Positions 35,101 to 41,870 of a DNA stretch of 56,509 nucleotides are shown one piece after another. A program made the translations under genes and the position numbers. Below the pieces are notes generated by a model that ran no database searches, was not told the origin of the DNA, and worked only from the letters and a program-made list of their open reading frames with translations. Position 1 is the first letter of the stretch, and each line of letters starts with the position of its first letter. The DNA lies in assembly GCA_035555975.1 (NCBI GenBank), contig DATMFV010000061.1, positions 1 through 56,509 of the forward strand. Direction: 5' to 3'. This stretch comes from DATMFV01 sp035555975. GTDB lineage: Bacteria > Verrucomicrobiota > Verrucomicrobiia > Chthoniobacterales > Chthoniobacteraceae.

Positions 35101-35137
35101 TTCGAGTTCAGGTTCGTCGCCCGGGCGGCGATTTTAG
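32102..35137 (+). CDS. Putative secreted glycoside hydrolase (GH71/GH99-like) with C-terminal LamG domain
   Basis: A 1011-aa exported protein with signal peptide (IALLLGGVIMSGATAEA). Residues 35-365 look like a TIM-barrel hydrolase of the GH71/GH99 type, with VVFMAYMADNRTPEHW near residue 160 and ITIPEWDEQNENTSL near 320, where acidic residues could be catalytic. Residues 370-830 are several beta-rich repeats. Residues 840-985 form a LamG/concanavalin-like domain (LVFNGRSTYVTLPQG, WHRVSFSYNQREM, FAGELKSLRIQHG). The exact family and substrate are uncertain. Base composition is less GC-rich than its neighbours. It lies just after an H-X9-DG pseudopilin gene. Confidence 0.6.
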   Translation: MNYLWNKIKIALLLGGVIMSGATAEAESTEPKRPVAIFPRAQLKYGLERGDYANKWVDRPLFVDPTLKDPKSTGHGYLSRKSFLKIREIALAYGVNGLGFFPENSPGMRAAYERVVEHPVPGFQLLTDLAPGGRHEDKIAIAGEALECPASFRINGKVVFMAYMADNRTPEHWRALMADIRKVHGDHFIFIPSLLRFAGESPSVWMRRFKDGEITPEQEEAIREWLRGWVRATDGLGTEGIANFKGWDRKLDIAFYRDFVIRHMKEVLAEPEFEHGKYLMLSAVIGHENCTRFGATLSSEGTATLRDSLEAALDAKPDLITIPEWDEQNENTSLRPTVYNSTTAMRLLRYYTAKERGKLPEPLPGDDTAAPNVILSYRKILALGEPLQLEMVFLPEKGDTEKVMLELELRDERGKTVQVFEPKEAVPGEMGVWVETVASETFSGSRYLVPVVTVKGRQEVRFDRGFQPIDLRPSWNWDYKWVMQPVRELLRPEVCKVELAPIALPGVSDGKTKPEMEFRATFRADEPLAYVEVLDNDDVVYSHQLKDKGPREDDDQVVFRVDWQSLEFQSVARKLQGSITVNGAEGQWIAPETMKVDGETLRFEGSVASVWVRRAFLVVKRAQLAEAVLEIDLPGIARQKVPLATIYDSGIYGVPGPVGFNLVVSRFVRQDKMYGHLGVKAAEFTVPVVADLPRSRFQLQAIAKSGRVFRSQPLIAGKPAGEQRAVEVYSDMKKGIVKVEVDASTLPDIDYQFSPDRTGSVLVTDAGRPFWAILGGYSTQATGRGGGESRDGTPFLRPNDYPAQIYTTRGIDTVNYDEPVDRSKSTTTRSAPDWRRLPSGEDVLVFNGRSTYVTLPQGVIPRRAGYEITMELRPEHLKGSQLLLSHRSFYPGSVKLFLEDGVLKARFVDQKVESTIVNSGLMLQPGQWHRVSFSYNQREMMFSLDGKSSGPHLVPGPGLYDTVTVVGGYGKEWFAGELKSLRIQHGRPEEQGEGSSERASSSSGSSPGRRF

Positions 35138-35175
35138 GTCGCTTTTTCGGAGTGATCAATACAGAAACAAGCATC

Positions 35176-36312
35176 ATGCCTTCTCCTGCGAGCCCCCGTG
35201 TCGAACTGACCTCGCCCACCCGTCTCTTCACTCGCGATCATTGCTGGGCGCAGCCCCGCGCGGGGACGATTCCCGCCGGTGCTCCGGGCAACCCGGGTCC
35301 GCACCCGATCGTTGTCATGACGCTCCAGACGGTGGAACTGGAAGGGTCGGACCGGTTTTCCGGTCTTTACCAGATGCGGACCGACGACCTCGGCGAGACC
35401 TGGGAGGAACCGACGCCCGTCCCTGCCCTGGCGCGATCCGATTTCGGGGACGGGCATTCGGTCACCGTCTGCGACTTCACGCCCGCCTGGCATGCCGCTT
35501 CGAGACGTTTGCTCGGGACGGGGCACACGGCGGTTTACCAGAACAACGAAATCGCCATGGTGCGGGAACGTTCCACGCCCTACTCCTTTTACGACCCCCT
35601 CACCCGCGAGTGGACCGCGTGGCAAACGCTCGAACTGCCGTGTGAACCCCATTTCGCCAACGCGGGAGCGGGATCGACCCAGCGTTACGACCTCTCCAAC
35701 GGCGATATTCTCCTGCCGATCTACTTCCGGGTGCCGACCGAGCGGCAGATGAGCAGCACCGTTGTCCGCTGCCGTGTGGAGGGGGACCGGCTCCGCTATG
35801 TCGAACACGGCTCGGAGTTGACCGTCCCGATCAAGCGCGGTCTTTACGAGCCGTCGGTCACTGCCTTTGGAGGCCGCTTTTACCTGACGCTCCGTAACGA
35901 CGAATGCGGTTACGTTGCGGTCTCCGACGATGGCCTTCACTACGGCGAACCGACGCCGTGGCGATGGGACGACGGGAGCGAGCTCGGCAACTACAACACC
36001 CAGCAGCATTGGGTGACCCGGCCTGACGCGCTCTTTCTGGTCTACACCCGGCGCGGGGCGGGCAACGACCACGTGATGCGCCACCGTGCCCCGCTTTTCA
36101 TGGCGCAGGTCGACCCCGCGACGCTGCGGGTCATCCGCTCGACCGAGCAGGAGCTGATGCCCAACCGTGGAGCGCGCCTCGGAAACTTCGCGGTGACCGG
36201 CGTCACCCCCGATGAAACGTGGGTGACCGACGCCGAATGGATGCAGCCGCGCGGGTGTGAAGCGTACGGCTCCGACGGCAGCGTCTGGGTGGCGCGGCTT
36301 CACTTTTCCTGA
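35176..36312 (+). CDS. Sialidase/BNR-repeat family protein
   Basis: A 378-aa protein of six-bladed propeller type. Asp-box-like segments are visible: MRTDDLGETWEEPTPV near residue 70 and VAVSDDGLHYGEPTPW near residue 255. Conserved arginines and EPSVTAFGGRFYLTLR fit the sialidase superfamily. No signal peptide is seen from the ATG at 35176; a GTG at 35152 is possible. It could be a cytoplasmic exo-glycosidase or a sialidase-like protein of other activity. It is the last gene of module A and its GC content returns to that of the chromosome. Confidence 0.68.
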   Translation: MPSPASPRVELTSPTRLFTRDHCWAQPRAGTIPAGAPGNPGPHPIVVMTLQTVELEGSDRFSGLYQMRTDDLGETWEEPTPVPALARSDFGDGHSVTVCDFTPAWHAASRRLLGTGHTAVYQNNEIAMVRERSTPYSFYDPLTREWTAWQTLELPCEPHFANAGAGSTQRYDLSNGDILLPIYFRVPTERQMSSTVVRCRVEGDRLRYVEHGSELTVPIKRGLYEPSVTAFGGRFYLTLRNDECGYVAVSDDGLHYGEPTPWRWDDGSELGNYNTQQHWVTRPDALFLVYTRRGAGNDHVMRHRAPLFMAQVDPATLRVIRSTEQELMPNRGARLGNFAVTGVTPDETWVTDAEWMQPRGCEAYGSDGSVWVARLHFS

Positions 36313-36378
36313 CGCCGGTGGACGACCCGAAGGAGCGGCTTGCAAACCGCCGCGCCAGACCGCAATATAACAGTTTCT

Positions 36379-37668
36379 ATGCGACAAATCGGTATCGGCA
36401 TTGCGGGTTTCGGCACGGTCGGGGCGGGGGTTTACAAACACCTCTCCGGCAACCGGCGCCTTTTGTGCGAGCGGCTCGGGCTGGAACTGGAGGTGAAACG
36501 GATTGCGGTGCGGGATCTGACCCGGCCACGCCCCATCCCCCCGCCTGCGTCGATGACGACCGGGCGCTGGGAAGACCTGATCGAAGACCCGGAGGTGGAG
36601 ATCATCGTCGAACTGATGGGGGGCGTCGAGACGCCGCGCGCGCTGGTCCTTGCGGCGATCGAGAAGCGCAAGATCGTCGTCACCGGCAACAAGGCGCTCC
36701 TGGCCGAACACGGCAAGGAGATTTTCGAAGCCGCGCTGCGCCATCGGGTGCCGATTTTCTTTGAAGCCGCCGTCGCCGGGGGGGTGCCGATCGTCAAGGC
36801 CATCCGCGAGGCGTTCGTCGGCAACCATATCCTTTCCATGCACGGGATCATCAACGGCACGTGCAACTACATCCTCACCCAGATGACGCAGACGGGCCTG
36901 AGCTTCGAAACCGCGCTCGAACAGGCGAAGGAAGCCGGGTTCGCCGAAGCCGACCCGACGCTCGACATCAACGGGTGGGACGCCGCGCACAAGGCGATCA
37001 TCCTCGCCTCGCTCGCGTACGGTTTCTGGGTCCCGGGGGACCAGATCCACGTCGAGGGGATCGAGGAAATCCGCGCCGCCGACATCGGCTTCGCCTGCAA
37101 GCTCGGCTACGTCATCAAGCTGCTCGCCACCGTCAAGGCCGACGCGAACCACGCCGTGGAAGTCCGCGTCCAGCCGACGCTGGTCCCCAAAAGCCACGTG
37201 CTCGCCTCGGTCAACGGGGTTTTCAACGCGGTCGCGGTGCAGGGCGACGTGGTCGGCGACACCCTCTTTTATGGACGGGGCGCGGGGCAGGACCCGACCG
37301 CCAGTGCCGTCATCAGCGACATCGCCGAAGCGGCGGTGGCGTTGCAGGTGCCGCGCGCGCACTTCGGCTTTACGCCCCACGGGCTTTACGGGCAGTGCCG
37401 ACCGGTCGCGGAAACCGTCTCGCCTTACTACCTGCGCCTTTCCGTCGTCGACCGGCCCGGGGTGCTCGCCCAGGTCGCCGGTATTTTAAGCGAGATGGAG
37501 ATCGGGATCGCCTCGATGTTCCAACCCGAAGCGCTTGAGGAAGAAGCGACGCCGCTGGTGCTGATGTTGCACGAAGCGCCGCTGGGCCGGATCAGGGAAG
37601 CGATGGAACGCCTCTCCGCGCTCCCATGGATGAGCCGCCCGCCGCGCATGATCCGCGTCCTCTGCTGA
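36379..37668 (+). CDS. hom: Homoserine dehydrogenase
   Basis: Reduces aspartate semialdehyde to homoserine with NAD(P)H (429 aa). The nucleotide-binding GIAGFGTVGAGVYKHL opens the protein. VTGNKALLAEHGKEIFEAA and MHGIINGTCNYILTQM follow, with the catalytic Lys in EAGFAEADPTLDINGWDAAHK. A C-terminal ACT domain from about residue 350 (LRLSVVDRPGVLAQVAGIL) suggests feedback control by threonine. Start MRQIGIGIAG; an upstream in-frame ATG at 36340 is less likely. thrC follows after 16 bases. Confidence 0.95.
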   Translation: MRQIGIGIAGFGTVGAGVYKHLSGNRRLLCERLGLELEVKRIAVRDLTRPRPIPPPASMTTGRWEDLIEDPEVEIIVELMGGVETPRALVLAAIEKRKIVVTGNKALLAEHGKEIFEAALRHRVPIFFEAAVAGGVPIVKAIREAFVGNHILSMHGIINGTCNYILTQMTQTGLSFETALEQAKEAGFAEADPTLDINGWDAAHKAIILASLAYGFWVPGDQIHVEGIEEIRAADIGFACKLGYVIKLLATVKADANHAVEVRVQPTLVPKSHVLASVNGVFNAVAVQGDVVGDTLFYGRGAGQDPTASAVISDIAEAAVALQVPRAHFGFTPHGLYGQCRPVAETVSPYYLRLSVVDRPGVLAQVAGILSEMEIGIASMFQPEALEEEATPLVLMLHEAPLGRIREAMERLSALPWMSRPPRMIRVLC

Positions 37669-37684
37669 CACTTTTCGAAACCAC

Positions 37685-38797
37685 ATGAGCTTGACCTCAA
37701 CCAACCCAATCAACCGTCCTGCGGACCGTTGCGATCGCGGCCTGATCGCCCGCTACCGGGAATTTCTCCCGGTGACCGACAAGACCCCGGTCATTTCCCT
37801 CAACGAAGGCTCCACGCCGCTCATCCATTCGCCGCGTTTGAGCGAACGGGTCGGCCGGGGGTGCTCCGTCTTCATCAAGTACGAGGGGCTCAACCCGACC
37901 GGTTCGTTCAAGGACCGCGGGATGACCGTCGCCCTCTCCAAGGCGATCGAAGCGGGAGCCAAGGCGGTGATCTGCGCCTCCACCGGCAACACTTCGGCGG
38001 CGGCGGCGGCGTATGCGGCGCGCGCGGGCATCGCCTGCGTGGTGCTCCTCCCCGCAGGGAAGATCGCCCTGGGCAAACTGGCGCAGGCGTTTGTCTATGG
38101 CGCGAAGGTGATCGCCATCGACGGAAATTTTGACCACGCCCTGCAACTGGTGCGCGAGATCGGCGAAACCGAGCCGATCGCGATCGTCAACTCGATCAAC
38201 CCGCACCGCCTCGAAGGGCAGAAAACCGCTGCGTTCGAGGTGATCGAAACGCTCGGAGATGCACCGCACCTTCATCTTTTGCCGGTCGGCAACGCGGGCA
38301 ACATCACCGCCTACTGGCAGGGCTACCGGGAGTTTCACCGCGCCCGGCGTTCCACCCGGCTGCCGAAGATGCTCGGTTTCCAGGCCGCAGGGGCCGCGCC
38401 GATCTATTACAACCGCGTGATCGAATCGCCCGACACCGTGGCGACAGCGATCCGCATCGGCAACCCGGCCAGTTGGCAACGGGCGAGCGAGGCAATGGCC
38501 GACTCCAACGGAGCCATTGACATCGTGACCGACGAGGCGATCCTCGCCGGGCAGGCCTGGCTCGCGAGCAGGGAGGGGATCTTTGTGGAACCGGCCAGCG
38601 CCGCCTCGGTCGCGGGGCTGCTCAAGTGCGTGGAAGGCCGGGGCGCGTTCGATTTGAGCGCCATCCCGCCCGGATCGCAGATTGTCTGCACCGTCACCGG
38701 CCACGGCCTCAAAGACCCTGACGTGGTCAAGGAAAGCATCGGCGACATCCGCGTCGCCCCGCCCCGGAAAGAGGCGATCCTTGACTTGCTCTCCTGA
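37685..38797 (+). CDS. thrC: Threonine synthase
   Basis: PLP enzyme (370 aa) that turns O-phosphohomoserine into threonine. The PLP lysine is in PTGSFKDRGMTVAL near residue 70. STGNTSAAAAAYAARAG and the phosphate-binding LPVGNAGNITAYWQGY are typical. The short, single-domain form is the common bacterial type. It is co-transcribed with hom and completes the threonine branch. A homoserine kinase is not in the window. Confidence 0.95.
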   Translation: MSLTSTNPINRPADRCDRGLIARYREFLPVTDKTPVISLNEGSTPLIHSPRLSERVGRGCSVFIKYEGLNPTGSFKDRGMTVALSKAIEAGAKAVICASTGNTSAAAAAYAARAGIACVVLLPAGKIALGKLAQAFVYGAKVIAIDGNFDHALQLVREIGETEPIAIVNSINPHRLEGQKTAAFEVIETLGDAPHLHLLPVGNAGNITAYWQGYREFHRARRSTRLPKMLGFQAAGAAPIYYNRVIESPDTVATAIRIGNPASWQRASEAMADSNGAIDIVTDEAILAGQAWLASREGIFVEPASAASVAGLLKCVEGRGAFDLSAIPPGSQIVCTVTGHGLKDPDVVKESIGDIRVAPPRKEAILDLLS

Positions 38798-38814
38798 GCG
38801 GCCAATTTAATTCC

Positions 38815-39654
38815 ATGGCCTCCCCTCTTCTCGAAGTCCGCAACCTCTCCATCCGTTTTGCCACGGAGGATGCCACGGTCGAAGCCGTCAAGGGGATCTC
38901 GTTCTCGATCGAGAAAGGGAAGGCGCTGGCGGTCGTCGGTGAAAGCGGCTCGGGCAAGAGCGTCACGGCGCTCGCCTTGACCCGCCTGCTTCCGGAGCCG
39001 CCCGCCGTCTACGGCGAGGGGAGCGAGATCATGCTCGAAGGCCGCAACGTGCTCGGGTTGGGCACGGGCGAGTTGCAGAAGGTGCGCGGTTCGAAGATCG
39101 CGTACGTCTTTCAGGAGCCGTCCACTTCGCTCAACCCGGTCTACACGATCCGCAACCAGATCGCCGAGGCGATCCGCCTCCACCGGCCGGAAGTGAGCGA
39201 TCTCAACGCCGAAGTGGCCAAATGGCTCAAACTGGTCGGCATTGTCGATCCTGAAAAGCGGATGTGGGATTATCCTCATCAACTCAGCGGCGGGATGCAG
39301 CAACGGGCAATGATCGCCATGGCGCTCTCGTGCCGCCCTGACCTGCTGGTCGCCGACGAGCCGACCACCGCGCTGGATGTCACCATCCAGGCGCAGATCA
39401 TCCGCCTTTTGAGCGACCTGAAGGCCGAGCTGGAAATGAGCGTGCTGCTCATCACCCACAACTTCGGGATCATCCAGGGAATCGCCGACCATGTGGCGGT
39501 CATGTTTCGCGGCAACATCGTCGAATACGGCGCGACCAACGACGTTCTTCGCTCTCCGCAGCACCCCTACACCCGGGCATTGATCGAGTGCATCCCGAAA
39601 CTCGGTGCACGAAGCCGAAGGTTGACGACCATCGACCACGCCGCGCTCGGGTAA
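38815..39654 (+). CDS. Oligopeptide/dipeptide ABC transporter ATP-binding protein (OppD/DppD-type)
   Basis: ATPase (279 aa) of the peptide/nickel import class. Walker A GESGSGKSVTA near residue 42, FQEPSTSLNPVYTI, signature QLSGGMQQRAMIAMAL, Walker B DLLVADEPTTALD, His loop LLITHNFGIIQG, and the class-specific HPYTRALIECIP tail are present. It is shorter than the usual 320-330 aa and lacks the longer C-terminal extension. No permease, binding protein or OppF partner lies nearby, so it is a solitary component or works with genes elsewhere. It follows thrC by 17 bases. Confidence 0.88.
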   Translation: MASPLLEVRNLSIRFATEDATVEAVKGISFSIEKGKALAVVGESGSGKSVTALALTRLLPEPPAVYGEGSEIMLEGRNVLGLGTGELQKVRGSKIAYVFQEPSTSLNPVYTIRNQIAEAIRLHRPEVSDLNAEVAKWLKLVGIVDPEKRMWDYPHQLSGGMQQRAMIAMALSCRPDLLVADEPTTALDVTIQAQIIRLLSDLKAELEMSVLLITHNFGIIQGIADHVAVMFRGNIVEYGATNDVLRSPQHPYTRALIECIPKLGARSRRLTTIDHAALG

Positions 39655-39729
39655 GCGCTGGAGGGTCGGCCTCCGCGCCGACCGCGGCGTTGGATCTGAA
39701 TACACCGATTTTCTTGCGGTGGTTCCACG

Positions 39730-39767
39730 GAATGTACAGGACATTCTGAAAGGGTTCGACAGAATGA
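39730..39767. promoter_or_regulatory. Candidate operator array upstream of the module B regulator
   Basis: GAATGT-ACAGG-ACATTC (39730-39746) is an inverted repeat with 6-base arms. A third half-site, CAGAATG (39760-39766), pairs with CATTCTG (39742-39748). It lies about 25-60 bases before the regulator ATG, consistent with autoregulation. No footprint-level support. Confidence 0.35.
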
Positions 39768-39791
39768 AATGCCTGTGCAAGGGAATAGGCG

Positions 39792-40877
39792 ATGGACATT
39801 TCCCAACTGACTCCGGACCTGCTTTCGGGGACCGAATCCAAATCGCAGCAATTGTTCGAGCTTTTGGAGTCGCTGTTCAAGGACGGCACCTTCGCCGACG
39901 GCGACCGCCTGCCGCCGGAGACGGAGATCGCACGGCTCCTGCAGGTGAGCCGGGGGACCGTTCGCCATGCGTTTGACCGGCTGGTGAAGAAAGGGCTCTG
40001 CCAGCGCCGCCGCGGTCACGGCACTTTCTCGACGGTCGGTCAACGCTATCGCGCGGGGGAAAAACGCTCCCTTCCCACCCTCCTTCTCGCGGTGGAATCG
40101 AACCGGCTTCCCGTGCTCGTCCACCCGTTCTTTGATGAAATTCTGGTCGGCATCCGAGAGCGGGCGGCGCACCGGTATGCGTTGGAAATGGCGGTGGTCT
40201 CCCCCGGCGATTTTCCGGAGAAGGCCTTCGCAGAGGCCACCGTGGTGATGCTTCTCGGCCATTTCATGGAGAAAACCCTGGAGCGGGTCGCCCAACTGGA
40301 GAAGCCGGTGCTTTCCCTCCAGTTCCGTTACCGTCAGTTTCCGTTCTCCTCGGTCTGCGTCGACAACGAGATGGCCGGGTATCTCGTCACGCGCCACCTG
40401 ATTGAGGCGGGGGCGCGGGAGATCCGCTATTTTTGCCTCGGGCTTCATACCGCCGAGTTTGTCCAGCGCGCCGCAGGCGTCCAGAACGCCCTTTACGAAG
40501 CGTCGCTTCCCTCCGACCGTTTTCTGGTGAATCTGGAGCGGCAGTCGCACGATCTTCTGGCCGGGGCCGTGCGGCAGGCCGAGGCGGAGAAGGTCGACGC
40601 CGTCATCGGTTGCCGCGACATCCTCGCCATCGAACTGTTGAGTCTCCTCAAGAACCGCCCCGTCGCTGCCGCGCCCGTCCGCGTGGCAGGCTTTGACGAC
40701 CTGCATGCCGCCAGCTTTACCGCGCCGCAACTGACCAGCGTTCACCAGCCGACCTACGACATCGGGGCCAAGGCGGTCAATCTGGCGGACGCGCTCCTCT
40801 CCAGGCAGCAGCCGCCCCGGCACCTGCTTCTCCCGTCCACCCTGATGGTGCGCGCCTCCTCGCTGGAGGGAGTCTGA
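39792..40877 (+). CDS. GntR/LacI hybrid transcriptional regulator (module B)
   Basis: A 361-aa regulator. The N-terminal GntR winged helix covers about residues 15-85 (FADGDRLPPETEIARLLQVS then GTVRHAFDRLVKKGLCQRR, the recognition part). Residues 95-361 are a LacI-type sugar sensor, with CVDNEMAGYLVTRHLIEAGA and VAGFDDLHAASFTAPQLTSV near the end. The gene immediately precedes the PEP-CTERM, GH78 and GH42-like genes with a strong operator between. I infer it controls them in response to a plant or algal glycan fragment such as a rhamnose-containing sugar. Confidence 0.88.
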   Translation: MDISQLTPDLLSGTESKSQQLFELLESLFKDGTFADGDRLPPETEIARLLQVSRGTVRHAFDRLVKKGLCQRRRGHGTFSTVGQRYRAGEKRSLPTLLLAVESNRLPVLVHPFFDEILVGIRERAAHRYALEMAVVSPGDFPEKAFAEATVVMLLGHFMEKTLERVAQLEKPVLSLQFRYRQFPFSSVCVDNEMAGYLVTRHLIEAGAREIRYFCLGLHTAEFVQRAAGVQNALYEASLPSDRFLVNLERQSHDLLAGAVRQAEAEKVDAVIGCRDILAIELLSLLKNRPVAAAPVRVAGFDDLHAASFTAPQLTSVHQPTYDIGAKAVNLADALLSRQQPPRHLLLPSTLMVRASSLEGV

Positions 40878-40918
40878 CCCGACGGTGATATCCCGCAAGC
40901 CTGCACAGGAGATGAAAG

Positions 40919-40954
40919 TTGGCAAAGATTTGTATTGAACAATTAAATTTGTTC
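40919..40954 (+). promoter_or_regulatory. Promoter with overlapping palindromic operator for module B
   Basis: TTGGCA (40919-40924), 18 bases, TTAAAT (40943-40948) forms a sigma70-like promoter. Across the -10 lies the 18-base palindrome GAACAATTAAATTTGTTC (40937-40954), with perfect 6-base arms. The placement suits a repressor; the regulator gene just upstream is the natural candidate. Confidence 0.6.
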
Positions 40955-40970
40955 TGTATGATGGCGATCC

Positions 40971-41870
40971 ATGGACATCGCATCTCCCCGTTTCAGGCCG
41001 GTTCGCCTTTTCGCATTGCCGCTGGCATTCCTGCTTTTCACCCTCCCCGCAGCGCAGGGCGCTCCATTGCCGTTGACGACCATCGACTTTTCGGGCGGCA
41101 CTGATGATTGGAACCCCGGCCAGACCAGCGGCAAATTCCAGCGAACCGATAGCGGTAAAACGACCAAGGCGTCCCAGGTCCGCATCGAAACCGACGGCTC
41201 GGACGCTTACCTTCGAACGGGTTACGCCCCCGTCCTCTTTTATGACACCGATCCGGCCACCCCGGACTTTACCCTCCTCTCCGTCGGGGCCGGGGAGAGC
41301 CTTCGCCTCTCCGTCGATTTTTTCTACTTCAGCGAGACGAGCACCGGTGGCCTCCGCTTCGGCGTCTACAACCCCGATTCCAGCGGGACCGCCCACAAGG
41401 GAGTCGGCGCGGCCATCCTTTTCAATGATGCCACCTCGTCGTACTCGATGAGCTGGAGCTTCCTCGATAACACCGCGGGCGGCATCAGCTCGGTGAACCT
41501 TGCCGGATTCACCGGCACCGGCGCGATCGATGGGGGGCTCTCCGCCTCCACCCGGTACCGGCTGGAGTTGATCTATACCAATCAGGAAACCGGGGGGGCC
41601 TTCGTTTACAATCTCTATTCGCTGGCGGGGTCTGAGCCGGCATTGATCCAGAGTTCCACCGGCACCCTTGCCTATGGCACCGGCTCGAACGATATCGATC
41701 TTGATCCGGATGCCCTCGCGCTGGCGTTTCGTTTCAACAACCTCAACGACGACGGCTCCGCGATCAGCGAAGTCCGCTTCGAGGTCATTCCGGAGCCTTC
41801 GGTGGCCGGGCTGATCGGCGCGGCTGCCCTCGGTCTCGCAGCGTTGAAGGTCAAGGGAAAGAGCAAGTAA
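40971..41870 (+). CDS. PEP-CTERM surface protein (module B)
   Basis: A 299-aa exported protein. Signal peptide at residues 11-30 (LFALPLAFLLFTLPAAQGA). The C-terminus IPEPSVAGLIGAAALGLAAL followed by KVKGKSK is a regular PEP-CTERM exosortase tag, so the protein is likely sorted to the outer surface. The middle is beta-rich with LRLSVDFFYFS and LRFGVYNPDSSG, resembling the module A protein of the same length. Its stop overlaps the GH78 start (TAATG), tying the two together. Glycan binding or envelope display is inference. Confidence 0.82.
   Translation: MDIASPRFRPVRLFALPLAFLLFTLPAAQGAPLPLTTIDFSGGTDDWNPGQTSGKFQRTDSGKTTKASQVRIETDGSDAYLRTGYAPVLFYDTDPATPDFTLLSVGAGESLRLSVDFFYFSETSTGGLRFGVYNPDSSGTAHKGVGAAILFNDATSSYSMSWSFLDNTAGGISSVNLAGFTGTGAIDGGLSASTRYRLELIYTNQETGGAFVYNLYSLAGSEPALIQSSTGTLAYGTGSNDIDLDPDALALAFRFNNLNDDGSAISEVRFEVIPEPSVAGLIGAAALGLAALKVKGKSK

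Noticed and set aside
35134..37380. A 748-codon minus-strand open frame across the sialidase-like gene and hom
   Set aside because: Antisense shadow of two real genes; no motif, no start context, Arg-rich translation.
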